This document shows positions 1 to 7,589 of a stretch of DNA of 64,000 bases, one piece after another. The stretch spans positions 1-64,000 of the forward strand of contig CAZBAF010000006.1 in the NCBI GenBank assembly GCA_964490245.1, written 5' to 3'. Source of the DNA: CAZBAF01 sp964490245 (GTDB taxonomy: Bacteria > Patescibacteriota > Saccharimonadia > Saccharimonadales > JACDBH01). The notes under the pieces were generated by a model that did no database searches, had not been told where the DNA came from, and was given only the letters and a program-made list of their open reading frames with translations. The position numbers were made by a program, and so were the translations under genes. Position 1 is the stretch's first letter. Every line of letters begins with the position of its first letter.

Positions 1-56
1 TAGGAGTGAGGAGTGAGGAGTGAGGAGTGAGGAGTGAGGAGTGAGGAGTGAGGAGG
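1..56 (+). repeat. Heptanucleotide tandem repeat of Shine-Dalgarno-like units
   Basis: Seven full copies of the 7-bp unit GAGGAGT or a close variant run from the window edge to 4 nt before the ATG at 61. The first copy is cut by the edge and the last is GAGGAGG. Every unit contains AGGAG, so the array is a string of ribosome-binding-like motifs, with the final AGGAGG (51-56) correctly spaced for the gene at 61. The array may extend further left. A 7-bp unit can change copy number by slippage. Confidence 0.9.
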
Positions 57-60
57 GTCT

Positions 61-405
61 ATGACATTTGACGAATATCAAAAGCTGGCAATAACAACCG
101 ATCATTTTGGCGGACAGCCGCAGCCGGTCGATTCGCATGCGTTTTTATCAAAACTGCTGGGGCTTGTGGGCGAGGCGGGTGAAACAGCCGAAAAATTCAA
201 GAAGATCTTTCGCGATAAGGAAGGCAGGTTAAGCGAAGAAGACAAAAAAGAAATCGCCAAAGAACTGGGCGATGTGCTGTGGTACATCAATGCGCTGTGC
301 TGCTACATGGGCCTGAGCCTTGATGACGTGGCCAATAACAATCTGGACAAAGTTCTCGACCGCAAAAAACGCGGCGTCACCCAGGGAAAAGGCGACAACC
401 GATGA
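61..405 (+). CDS. MazG-like nucleotide pyrophosphohydrolase
   Basis: A 114-aa all-alpha MazG-fold protein. The metal-binding signature is complete: E38-x2-E41 within VGEAGE and E68-x2-D71 within KELGDVLWYI. Family members hydrolyse (d)NTPs to the monophosphate and pyrophosphate, cleaning non-canonical or excess nucleotides in the cytoplasm. It is a single-domain short form, about the size of phage and bacterial MazG-like proteins. The start is fixed by AGGAGG at 51-56. Its stop overlaps the Nudix start by ATGA (402-405), so the two clean-up enzymes are probably translationally coupled. Exact substrate unknown. Confidence 0.85.
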   Translation: MTFDEYQKLAITTDHFGGQPQPVDSHAFLSKLLGLVGEAGETAEKFKKIFRDKEGRLSEEDKKEIAKELGDVLWYINALCCYMGLSLDDVANNNLDKVLDRKKRGVTQGKGDNR

Positions 406-863
406 GTGATCCGACATTATTTCAATACTGTCAGAAAATTGTGCTTTTCCGCAATGGCAATCAGGAGGTGCTTTTAGCAAGACGCAAAGGAGAGAACGAT
501 TTTGACGGAGTATATTCATTTATCGGCGGCAAGCTCGAAACAAGTGACGGAGGGTTTTTAGAAGGGCTGCACCGTGAGAAGGATGAGGAAATTGGCCACT
601 CGGTCAGAGTAAGAATTGCTCTGGATTTTAGTTATAATCTATACTTTGTTAAAAATTCGGGACATCATATGATCCTGCCTCATTTCTATGCTGAATATCT
701 AGGCGGAGAGATTGTACTGAATAATGAGTACGACGACTATAAATGGGTCAAAATTTCAGAACTAAAGGAATTTGAGCCCAAAATAAAGAACATTCCTGAT
801 GTGGTTAGTCGTTTGATCGAGCTGAACGAGAAGTATGAACTAAAAGAGTTTGCACCAGTCTAG
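402..863 (+). CDS. Nudix hydrolase
   Basis: A 153-aa Nudix-domain protein. The Nudix box covers about residues 42-66, with GGKLE at the start and the helix REKDEEIG (58-65). The box carries one extra residue and an Asp where the first Glu is usual, so metal binding may be slightly altered. Nudix enzymes cleave nucleoside diphosphates linked to another group; the substrate cannot be read from sequence. It overlaps the upstream MazG-like gene by 4 nt, which supports a shared nucleotide-sanitising role. Confidence 0.85.
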   Translation: MSDPTLFQYCQKIVLFRNGNQEVLLARRKGENDFDGVYSFIGGKLETSDGGFLEGLHREKDEEIGHSVRVRIALDFSYNLYFVKNSGHHMILPHFYAEYLGGEIVLNNEYDDYKWVKISELKEFEPKIKNIPDVVSRLIELNEKYELKEFAPV

Positions 864-887
864 TAATGGTTGTGGTTTTTATGGGGT

Positions 888-911
888 CCCCGCCGAACTT
901 GTTCGGTGGGG
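888..911. terminator. Hairpin between convergent genes
   Basis: CCCCGCCGAAC (888-898), a 2-nt loop and GTTCGGTGGGG (901-911) form an 11-bp stem with one G-U pair between the convergent Nudix and Mur-ligase stops. No clear U-tract follows on either strand, so intrinsic termination is only suggested by position. Confidence 0.45.
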
Positions 912-914
912 TGG

Positions 915-2222
915 TTAAAACCAGCCCCAGGATTGCTTGCGCAGCCATTCATCCAAGCTGTTACCGCCGCCGCCGGACAGGCATAGTACCAACCCGCCGT
1001 GTTTGCGGTGGTGTTGGATTTTTTTCTTTAGATCGTTGTTGAGTTCGGCCGGTTCGGCTTTGGCTTGAGCCTCGGGCGAGAGTGAGCCGATCAGCTGCGT
1101 GGGGGTCAGGACGGGCAGGTTGGGATCCTCGCGCGCCAGATAGCTCGGTACCCAGTAGAGCTTACTGACATTATTAAACAGATCATGATGGGCCTGGTGG
1201 GTGTGGTGCATGCGGCGGTTGGTCAGCGGCTCATAAACAACCACCAGCCGGCGGCCCAGTCTGGCGGCCAGCTCCAGTCCGATGTCTATGGCCCCCTGGA
1301 TTTTCTCGGGGGTGTGGGCGTAGTCAGTGTAGAGGTTTTTCTTGATCAGCTCCATGCGGCGCGATACGCCCGGGAACTTGTTCATAATAGCTACCAGCTT
1401 CTCGATCGGCTCATGAGTGATCTCGTGTACCGCGTTGATCACCAGCCAGGCGTTGCGCCGGTTGACCTCGCCGTGCAGAGTAAGCTGCTGCAGCTGGGGG
1501 TCGGTCTCCTGCAGAACGAGGTACGAGGCGTCGGCGCGGGTGGCCAGCCGCGAAAAATCGCGCTGCCACAGCAGTTTCCAGGCGCTTTTGTTGATAAATT
1601 CACGGAAAGCATCAAGGTAGTTTTCTTCTGTCGGGTAGATTTCGTGGTGGTCATAACCGATGCCGCTGATAAGCGACATGTAGGGGCTGAAGCTTAAGAA
1701 ATTGCGGTCAAATTCGTCAGCTTCAAGAATAAAGTGACGGCTGTCTTTGTCAAAGCGGCCGGTGTCGCCGAAGCTGATTTTTGCCGGCACCAGCCAGCTG
1801 ATGGGCAGGTTTAAGCTGTGAAACAGCCAGGCCAGCATGGCGGTGGTGGTGGTTTTGCCGTGCGTGCCGGCCACCGCCAGGACCTTGAGCTGTTTTTCTT
1901 TAATGAGATAGTTCAGCAGCAGGTCGCGCTTGCTTTGTTTTATGTTGTGCTCGGCAACAAACTTGAATTCGGGATGGTCAGGATTCTCTTTTTCCACCGC
2001 CGAAGAGAAAACATACCAGTCAATCGGGTTGTTCTTGTGCGTGTGCGCAAGGGCCTCGTAAGTCTGGCCGATATAGATATCGTACAGTCCCTTTTTCTGG
2101 AGGTAGTGAATGTATTCGCTATCCTGCTTGTCGGATCCGGATATCTGGTGGCCCGCTTCTTTTGCGATCAGTGCCAGCGGCCCGATACCTGCGCCACCAA
2201 TGCCTGAAAAGAAAATATGCAT
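915..2222 (-). CDS. murC: Mur ligase, MurC/Mpl type (UDP-N-acetylmuramate--amino acid ligase)
   Basis: A 435-aa cytoplasmic Mur ligase. The N-terminal nucleotide-fold begins SGIGGAGIGPLA, the central ATPase has AGTHGKTTTT (about 118-127), and ADEFD plus the DHHEIYP region match the MurC/Mpl group. MurC adds L-Ala to UDP-MurNAc; Mpl reattaches recycled tripeptide. MurC is inferred because an intact peptidoglycan pathway needs it, but Mpl cannot be excluded, and the protein is slightly shorter than typical MurC. I choose the second ATG (2222) over 2228 because a TACTAT -10 box ends 6 nt before it, the same leaderless geometry as the divergent gene at 2319. Confidence 0.75.
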   Translation of the reverse strand: MHIFFSGIGGAGIGPLALIAKEAGHQISGSDKQDSEYIHYLQKKGLYDIYIGQTYEALAHTHKNNPIDWYVFSSAVEKENPDHPEFKFVAEHNIKQSKRDLLLNYLIKEKQLKVLAVAGTHGKTTTTAMLAWLFHSLNLPISWLVPAKISFGDTGRFDKDSRHFILEADEFDRNFLSFSPYMSLISGIGYDHHEIYPTEENYLDAFREFINKSAWKLLWQRDFSRLATRADASYLVLQETDPQLQQLTLHGEVNRRNAWLVINAVHEITHEPIEKLVAIMNKFPGVSRRMELIKKNLYTDYAHTPEKIQGAIDIGLELAARLGRRLVVVYEPLTNRRMHHTHQAHHDLFNNVSKLYWVPSYLAREDPNLPVLTPTQLIGSLSPEAQAKAEPAELNNDLKKKIQHHRKHGGLVLCLSGGGGNSLDEWLRKQSWGWF

Positions 2223-2228
2223 GAGCAT

Positions 2229-2312
2229 ATAGTACAGAGTTCACGGTGCAGAGTACAGCGCACGGATGATAGTGCTTAAGCTCTGTACTCTGAGCCCTGT
2301 ACTCTGTACTAT
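2229..2312. promoter_or_regulatory. Symmetrical divergent promoter with 12-bp inverted repeat
   Basis: ATAGTACAGAGT (2229-2240) is the exact inverse complement of ACTCTGTACTAT (2301-2312). Each arm ends in a TACTAT -10-like box exactly 6 nt from a start codon: ATG 2222 on minus and GTG 2319 on plus. Further copies of CTGTACTCTG lie at 2283-2292 and 2297-2306. The repeat therefore appears to be two mirrored core promoters, possibly with a shared operator. Confidence 0.65.
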
Positions 2313-2318
2313 TAAAGC

Positions 2319-2933
2319 GTGAACAAAAGAAAACTCCGCTATTATCTCGGGCGGCTGCGCGCGGTGCCTATCTGGTTGTTTTTGGGCTTGGGGCTGCTGT
2401 TTGGCATGATTGCCGTGACGTCGCTGCGGGCAAACAATCAGCGCATGATCGAGCTAAGGACGGCTGTGTTCGAAGCTGACGAGCAGAACGGTGATATTGA
2501 AGGTTCGCTCAAAGCCCTGCGCGAATATGTACACGCCCACATGAACACCAACCTGTCGGCGGGCAATAACCCGGTTAAACCGCCGATTCAGCTTAAGCAC
2601 CACTACGAAAGACTGCTGGAAGCCGAACAGGCCAGGGTGGGGGCAGCCAATGAAAAGCTTTTAAACGACGCTCAGAATTATTGTGAAGAGTTGTTTCCCG
2701 GCGGCGTGGGCGATGACGGCCGGGTGCCCTGCGTACAGGAGTTTTTGGAAATACGCGGCGCACAGTTGCGCGATATACCAAAAGAGGCCTATATGTTTGA
2801 TTTTGTGTCACCCGTCTGGTCGCCTGACCTGGCCGGCTGGAGTCTGGTTGCGAGTGTTGTCTTCCTGCTGCTGGGCGGGGTGCATTTTGCCAGCGAGCGT
2901 CTGATACGGCATCAGCTGCGCCGGCAGAGCTAG
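2319..2933 (+). CDS. Membrane protein of unknown function, two TM segments
   Basis: A 204-aa protein I do not recognise. A basic N-terminus precedes TM1 (about 15-36). A soluble, charged, probably helical region with two Cys (near 121 and 138) follows, then TM2 (about 174-191) and a basic tail. The topology suggests a loop outside the membrane held by both ends. The start is GTG, 6 nt after a TACTAT box, so the mRNA is probably leaderless. It is divergent from the Mur ligase, and an 11-bp terminator follows. Confidence 0.7.
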   Translation: MNKRKLRYYLGRLRAVPIWLFLGLGLLFGMIAVTSLRANNQRMIELRTAVFEADEQNGDIEGSLKALREYVHAHMNTNLSAGNNPVKPPIQLKHHYERLLEAEQARVGAANEKLLNDAQNYCEELFPGGVGDDGRVPCVQEFLEIRGAQLRDIPKEAYMFDFVSPVWSPDLAGWSLVASVVFLLLGGVHFASERLIRHQLRRQS

Positions 2934-2974
2934 GGATGTAAGGGGCAGTGCCTGATTAGGGTAATCAGCCAACT

Positions 2975-3001
2975 AAAAACGCCCCAGTAAGGGGCGTTTT
3001 T
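2975..3001. terminator. Bidirectional intrinsic terminator
   Basis: AAAAACGCCCC (2975-2985), loop AGTAA and GGGGCGTTTTT (2991-3001) form a perfect 11-bp stem with T-runs on both strands. It serves the convergent genes ending at 2933 and 3022. Confidence 0.9.
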
Positions 3002-3021
3002 AAAAGCGACCTGGGGGCCGG

Positions 3022-3606
3022 TTATTCCTGGGCGGGAGTTGTCTGGCCGGCCGGGCTTGGCTGGCCGCCTGCAGACGGATCAGGACACTGTTGGCCGTCC
3101 GGATTGTTGCGGACAAACTCGGCGATGGCTTTGGCGACCTGCCCTTCGTCCTTCAGGTTTTCCCAGAAGGTTACCTGCTCGCGGTTGATAACCATCTTGT
3201 CTTCCGGTCCGTGCAGTTCACAGCCAAGTTTGGCCAGGCTGATGTCCTGCTGGCTTGCCTGGGTATTGGCTTCCTGAGCCTGCTCGCTGACACGCAGGTA
3301 GTAAATATTATCAATAGTCATGAAGCGGTTGTTGATGTCGCGTACCTTACCAAAGTACACCTGGCCGCCGTTTAAGAAGACTGCCTGGAACTTATTCTTA
3401 TCCAGGTGATCCTTTTCGCTCCGGCTGCCACCGGTGGCTACAAACACAGCTAAAAATGCCACTAAAAGCGCACACGATACAAGCAGGATGCCCGATACAA
3501 TACGTATGCCTTTGCCGCGGGGCTTTCTGCCTCCACTCTGAGCAGGACGCTGCGCATTGGGCGCAGCTGCTGCGGCCGGCAGGCCGCCACGGTTCATAAA
3601 TTCCAT
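3022..3606 (-). CDS. Single-pass membrane protein of unknown function
   Basis: A 194-aa protein. A Gly/Pro/Ala-rich, basic cytoplasmic N-terminus (1-33) is followed by one TM (about 36-58) and an extracytoplasmic domain containing FLNGGQVYFGKV and NIYYLRV, then a Pro/Gln-rich low-complexity tail. I recall similar short TM proteins with a GGQVYFGK-type core from Saccharibacteria but know no function. The start is supported by GAGGG placed 5 nt before the ATG on the minus strand. The external domain contains two Cys that could pair. Confidence 0.75.
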   Translation of the reverse strand: MEFMNRGGLPAAAAAPNAQRPAQSGGRKPRGKGIRIVSGILLVSCALLVAFLAVFVATGGSRSEKDHLDKNKFQAVFLNGGQVYFGKVRDINNRFMTIDNIYYLRVSEQAQEANTQASQQDISLAKLGCELHGPEDKMVINREQVTFWENLKDEGQVAKAIAEFVRNNPDGQQCPDPSAGGQPSPAGQTTPAQE

Positions 3607-3800
3607 AGACCCTCTTATCTTTACCTTTTAAGTGCTACGAATAGTATAGTACCGCATATGCTTACCGGCAGGCAAGAGGGTTTGCAGAGCGTTTTTACAG
3701 GAGTGGTTTTTTTACGACAGGCAAAGAATTCAGGCAGAGAATTTTTGGCCGCCATATCTGTTATAAGGAGGTAACAGGCACAGTAAAGGGGTAAAGCCTA

Positions 3801-3837
3801 TTGACAAACGAAATTACCCCAGCGTACGATTGGGGTA
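3801..3837 (+). promoter_or_regulatory. Sigma-70-type promoter with inverted repeat around the -10
   Basis: TTGACA (3801-3806), an 18-bp spacer and TACGAT (3825-3830) precede the small gene at 3874. ACCCCA (3816-3821) and TGGGGT (3831-3836) form an inverted repeat flanking the -10, a typical operator position. Confidence 0.7.
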
Positions 3838-3873
3838 CCATCAGTAATGCTAAGAGAGGGAGTCATAAACAAA

Positions 3874-4068
3874 ATGGCATACAAGCACACAAACTCTAAA
3901 GGTGTAACTTACTACCTGAACTCAAAGAAAGTTACGCTTCGCGGTGGCAAAGAGCAGACTATTTACTACTTCAGCAAGGACGAGCGCCCAGAGGCTACTG
4001 ACCTGCCAGATGGCATGGAAGTCAACGAAAACCCACGCAACGGCTTCTTGACCGTCAAGCGCAAGTAA
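3874..4068 (+). CDS. Small conserved basic protein (64 aa)
   Basis: Begins MAYKHTNSKGVTYYLN and contains YYFSKDERPEATDLP. I recall very similar short proteins in many CPR genomes; none has an assigned function to my knowledge. It has alternating beta-type segments, no membrane segment and a basic C-terminus. The upstream ATG at 3847 is rejected because it lacks a ribosome site and its extra residues do not resemble the family; AGAGGGA lies 12 nt before 3874. It is monocistronic, with its own consensus promoter and a strong terminator, suggesting high expression. Confidence 0.85.
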   Translation: MAYKHTNSKGVTYYLNSKKVTLRGGKEQTIYYFSKDERPEATDLPDGMEVNENPRNGFLTVKRK

Positions 4069-4110
4069 GAGTGTAATCGCCGACCGGTAATGAGTTGCCG
4101 GCCCGGCAGA

Positions 4111-4140
4111 AGAGCCCCGGACATACGGGGCTCTTTATTT
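4111..4140 (+). terminator. Intrinsic terminator
   Basis: AGAGCCCCG (4111-4119), a 6-nt loop and CGGGGCTCT (4126-4134) are followed by TTTATTTTTT. Confidence 0.9.
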
Positions 4141-4206
4141 TTTCAAAAAAATCAGAGCAAATTCTATAGACACGAAAGATTTTTAACCTTACACTACATA
4201 TCCATA

Positions 4207-4974
4207 ATGGCAAAAACGGCAAAAACCATCCTGGAAGTTAAAGACCTCACGAAGCGTTACGGTCGCAAAACGGTCGTAAACGGCATAAGCTTTGAGGTCA
4301 AAGAGGGCGAAATATTCGGTATTCTCGGCCCTAACGGCGCCGGCAAGACCACCACGCTTGAGATGCTAGAGACCATCCGGCCGATAGACGGCGGCAGCGC
4401 CACGCTGGATGGCATTGATGTGGCGACCAATCCGGCGCGGATCAAATCGATGATAGGTGTCCAGCCGCAGACACCTAGCTTTGAAGAGAAGACCACGCTG
4501 ACCGAGCTGATTCAGCTGTTCTCGGCTTTTTATGGGGAGCGCGTGGATGCCAGGAAGTTTCTAAAGAGTGTTCAGCTGGAAGAAAAAGCCAGTGCCTACC
4601 CCGAACAGCTGTCCGGCGGCCAGCGTCAGCGGTTTTCTATCGCTGCGGCGCTGGTGCACGGCCCGCGCATTTTCTTCTTAGATGAGCCGACTACCGGACT
4701 TGACCCGCAGGCGCGCCGCAATCTTTGGGATCTGATCCGTGACGTGCGTAAACGCGGCGTGACGGTTATTATGACGACGCACTATATGGATGAAGCCGAG
4801 CTGCTGTGTGACCGCGTTGCCGTTATGGACAACGGCGAGATTATTGCGCTTGATACCCCGAAGAATCTTATAAAGAATCTGCTCAAAAAAGGTTTCAAAA
4901 AGGAGCAGGAGGTGGAGCAGGCCAACCTTGAAGACGTGTTTATCGACCTAACCGGAAAGGCCCTGAGGGACTAG
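4207..4974 (+). CDS. ABC-2 exporter ATP-binding protein
   Basis: A 255-aa ABC ATPase: Walker A GPNGAGKTT, signature LSGGQRQR, Walker B FFLDEPTTGLD and H-loop TTHYMDEAE. It powers the permease encoded 2 nt downstream. Members of this DrrA/NatA-like group export drugs, ions, lipids or polysaccharides; the cargo is unknown here. A longer reading from 4090 would run through the preceding terminator, so the start is MAKTAKTILEVKDLTKRYG at 4207. No clear Shine-Dalgarno is seen. Confidence 0.9.
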   Translation: MAKTAKTILEVKDLTKRYGRKTVVNGISFEVKEGEIFGILGPNGAGKTTTLEMLETIRPIDGGSATLDGIDVATNPARIKSMIGVQPQTPSFEEKTTLTELIQLFSAFYGERVDARKFLKSVQLEEKASAYPEQLSGGQRQRFSIAAALVHGPRIFFLDEPTTGLDPQARRNLWDLIRDVRKRGVTVIMTTHYMDEAELLCDRVAVMDNGEIIALDTPKNLIKNLLKKGFKKEQEVEQANLEDVFIDLTGKALRD

Positions 4975-4976
4975 TT

Positions 4977-6149
4977 ATGAGCAAGACAGAAAAACAAAGC
5001 AGGCTCAAACAATTGTTTCTGCCGATCACCACGTACGTACCAATTGACGTAAAACGTCTTTTCCGCGACAAAGTCGCAATTTTCTTTGTCTTTTTGTTCC
5101 CGCTGATTTTCCTGTTTGTATTCGGCTCGATTATGGGCGGCAATAACGAAGTCTCGTTTAGGGTTGCTGTTCTCGATCAGGCCGACAACGACTTCTCACG
5201 GCAGTTTATGGAAAATATCTTCCCGAGTGAAGAGGCCAAAGCCGCCGATGAAGAAAAAGCCAAAAGTGTTTTTAAAGTAGACAGCGAGGTCACTGACCTT
5301 GCGCACGCTGAAGAGAAGATGAACCGCGGCCAGATTGACGCCACGATTATCCTGCCGGAAGATTTCGGTACGGTGGCGGCAGGCCAGAGCCATCCGAGCG
5401 GCGAAATCAGGGTGTTGTCTGATCAGGGCAGCCAATCTGCCGGCACCACGCTGGCCTCTATACTTGACGGAATCTTAAAAGAATTCAACCAGCAGTTTGT
5501 AGCCGTTGAAACCCCGTTCACGGTCCGGACAGAGACCACCGGCACCGAGGGGCTGAGCCAGTTCGACTATACCTTTACCGGTATTATGGGCTTCACGCTG
5601 CTGTCGCTTGGGATTTTTGGCCCGACCAGCGTCTTTCCTCGGCTCAAGCAACGCGGCGTGCTGCGTCGCTACCAGCTGACTACACTGAAGGTCTGGCAGT
5701 ACTTTGTTGGCAATGTCATCAGTAACGCGTTTGTCGGTATTCTGTCAGTCGCCGTCATGTTTGCGGCGGCTCTGACGGTCTTTAACCTCAATATGCGCGG
5801 CAATTATCTCAATCTCGTGGTTATCGTCGTGCTGGGGGTGGTGCTGTTGTTTGGCATTGGTCTGGCAATTGGCGGTTGGGCGCGCACCGAAAACCAGGCG
5901 GCGCCGCTGGCACAGATTGCCACGCTGCCCATGATGTTCCTGTCCGGTGTTTTCTTCCCGACTTTCCTGATGCCGGAGTTGCTGCAAAATATCACGCGGT
6001 TTATCCCGCTGACGCCGATTATCGAATCGCTTCGTATGATCGTGACCGAGAATGCCAGTCTGCTTGACTTGGGGCCGCAGTTGGCTATCATTGGTGCCTG
6101 GACGGTGATCATTTATCTGGTTGCCTTCCGTGTCTTCCGCTGGGAGTAA
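4977..6149 (+). CDS. ABC-2 type transporter permease
   Basis: A 390-aa membrane protein. One TM (about 36-56, ending in FGSIMGG) is followed by a roughly 140-aa external domain and then about five TMs, the usual ABC-2 layout with a YhgE/DrrB-like large first loop. The cytoplasmic segment PRLKQRGVLRRYQLT is the coupling-helix region typical of these permeases. It starts 2 nt after the ATPase stop, so the two form one transporter operon. Cargo cannot be inferred. Confidence 0.88.
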   Translation: MSKTEKQSRLKQLFLPITTYVPIDVKRLFRDKVAIFFVFLFPLIFLFVFGSIMGGNNEVSFRVAVLDQADNDFSRQFMENIFPSEEAKAADEEKAKSVFKVDSEVTDLAHAEEKMNRGQIDATIILPEDFGTVAAGQSHPSGEIRVLSDQGSQSAGTTLASILDGILKEFNQQFVAVETPFTVRTETTGTEGLSQFDYTFTGIMGFTLLSLGIFGPTSVFPRLKQRGVLRRYQLTTLKVWQYFVGNVISNAFVGILSVAVMFAAALTVFNLNMRGNYLNLVVIVVLGVVLLFGIGLAIGGWARTENQAAPLAQIATLPMMFLSGVFFPTFLMPELLQNITRFIPLTPIIESLRMIVTENASLLDLGPQLAIIGAWTVIIYLVAFRVFRWE

Positions 6150-6150
6150 G

Positions 6151-6179
6151 TTCACGCTGCCCGCACGAGATGGTACAAT
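6151..6179 (+). promoter_or_regulatory. Extended -10 promoter of the first GH26-like gene
   Basis: TTCACG (6151-6156), a 17-bp spacer and TACAAT (6174-6179), with TGg just before, lie about 40 nt ahead of the ATG at 6219. No obvious Shine-Dalgarno lies in the short leader. Confidence 0.6.
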
Positions 6180-6218
6180 CACTGCTAAGCATAAGTAGAA
6201 ATGATTTGACGGTCTTTC

Positions 6219-7514
6219 ATGAAAAAGCGGACAGCCACAAAAGTACGTCGCTCGTTTAGGCGTTTATTATTGCAAAGACGGCTGGTGGCCGGCTGTGCAA
6301 TTGTCCTGTTTGCACTTGTGGGTGCTTTTGTGCTGCTGCGCGGTCGGGCGGCGGTGCCGACACTCAGTCTCGAACCCGAGAGCCACACCGTTACCGGGAG
6401 CGCTGCTGTCGGCAATGACTCAGCAGCCTCGAACGGCAAGTATGTGCAGTTTAACGCGCCGCCGGGTGCGGGTACGGTACTGGCACGGGCGGCGTTGGGG
6501 ATGAACATTAACAGCAAGAAAACGGTTGATGAGATAGAGCAATGGTTGGGTGGCAGCATCAAATACGGTGTGGTCTTCCCGGGCGTGACAACGCCGGGCG
6601 GCGGCGTGTGGGACCTGATGGACCCGTCCAGAAAAAATCTGGCGGCGTATAAAGATCGAATCACTTACATTTTCAGTATTGCACCGGTCACAACCAACGG
6701 CAGTATTGTGGCGGGCGTTAATGGCAAAACCGTGGCTAACCGCCGCAATGTAGCTGCAGAGTTTCAAAAGACTATCAGCGGGCAGAATGATTCAAAATTT
6801 CAGGCGTTTGCCAACCGGCTGGTGCAGTATGGGATTGCCGACAAAGCCATTGTCCGCCTGGGCTGGGAGTTTAACGGCGACTGGTTTACCTGGTCGGCGT
6901 ACACGCCCGACAGCGACCTTACCTTGTCTCCGCCTATCAACAACTGCGAGAATTTCCGTAACGCATTCCGGCGTGTCGTAACAGTAGTCAAGGCAATTGC
7001 GCCTCAGGTGCGGTTTGACTATACGGCAGCAACCTCTATTCACACCGGTGCCAATAACGGCAAAGACATTGTTTCGTGCGCTTACCCTGGCGACGCATAT
7101 GTTGATATTATCGGCGGCGATTTTTATGACCGCGGTGCAGCTGCCAGGTATTTTGACCCTTCAAAACCGGGCTGGATCAATCCGCTGCAGGTATGGAACG
7201 AGGTGCAAAAGCCAAAAATCCAAAGAATCCGCGACTTTGCTGTGTCAAAGGGCAAGCCGCTTAGTATTCCGGAATGGGGTCTGGAGGGCTCAGCGGCGGA
7301 TGGCGGCATAGAGGGCAATCATAATCCGGGTGGTGATAACCCGACGTTTATTCAGCAGCTGTATGACTGGATGAACGAAATCCCGGCCGGGCAGCCCGGA
7401 GGCATCCTGTACCACGCGTACTTCTGGGAAACAGTGAACAACGAAGGCCCGCACAAGCTGAACGATCCGTCGCTTAAAAACGCAGCCGACCGCTTCAGGC
7501 TTTTGTATAAATAG
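6219..7514 (+). CDS. Secreted/anchored GH26-like glycoside hydrolase (paralog 1)
   Basis: A 431-aa protein: basic N-terminus, one TM (about 23-41), then a 35-residue stub (LEPESHTVTG ... KYVQF) shared with six other proteins here, then a (beta/alpha)8-type catalytic domain. GH26 enzymes cleave beta-mannan or related beta-glycans with two Glu; here E217 (LGWEFNG) fits the acid/base and E352 (PEWG) the nucleophile. It lacks the His usual before the acid/base Glu (HE), so the substrate may differ from mannan. First of three tandem paralogs, on the cell surface by topology. Confidence 0.8.
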   Translation: MKKRTATKVRRSFRRLLLQRRLVAGCAIVLFALVGAFVLLRGRAAVPTLSLEPESHTVTGSAAVGNDSAASNGKYVQFNAPPGAGTVLARAALGMNINSKKTVDEIEQWLGGSIKYGVVFPGVTTPGGGVWDLMDPSRKNLAAYKDRITYIFSIAPVTTNGSIVAGVNGKTVANRRNVAAEFQKTISGQNDSKFQAFANRLVQYGIADKAIVRLGWEFNGDWFTWSAYTPDSDLTLSPPINNCENFRNAFRRVVTVVKAIAPQVRFDYTAATSIHTGANNGKDIVSCAYPGDAYVDIIGGDFYDRGAAARYFDPSKPGWINPLQVWNEVQKPKIQRIRDFAVSKGKPLSIPEWGLEGSAADGGIEGNHNPGGDNPTFIQQLYDWMNEIPAGQPGGILYHAYFWETVNNEGPHKLNDPSLKNAADRFRLLYK

Positions 7515-7589
7515 CGCTTCCAAAAAACTAAAAAGCCTAAACAGCATGTGCCTTAATGCCGCTAATGGTACACTGGAAGGAAGATAGTT

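Noticed and set aside
1..56. Possible CRISPR array
   Set aside because: The unit is 7 bp with no spacers; a simple tandem repeat.
1185..1697. A 170-codon plus-strand frame within the Mur ligase
   Set aside because: Antisense shadow of a well-supported gene, no start signal and no domain.
4090..4206. N-terminal extension of the ABC ATPase
   Set aside because: It would read through a strong terminator and adds unlike residues.
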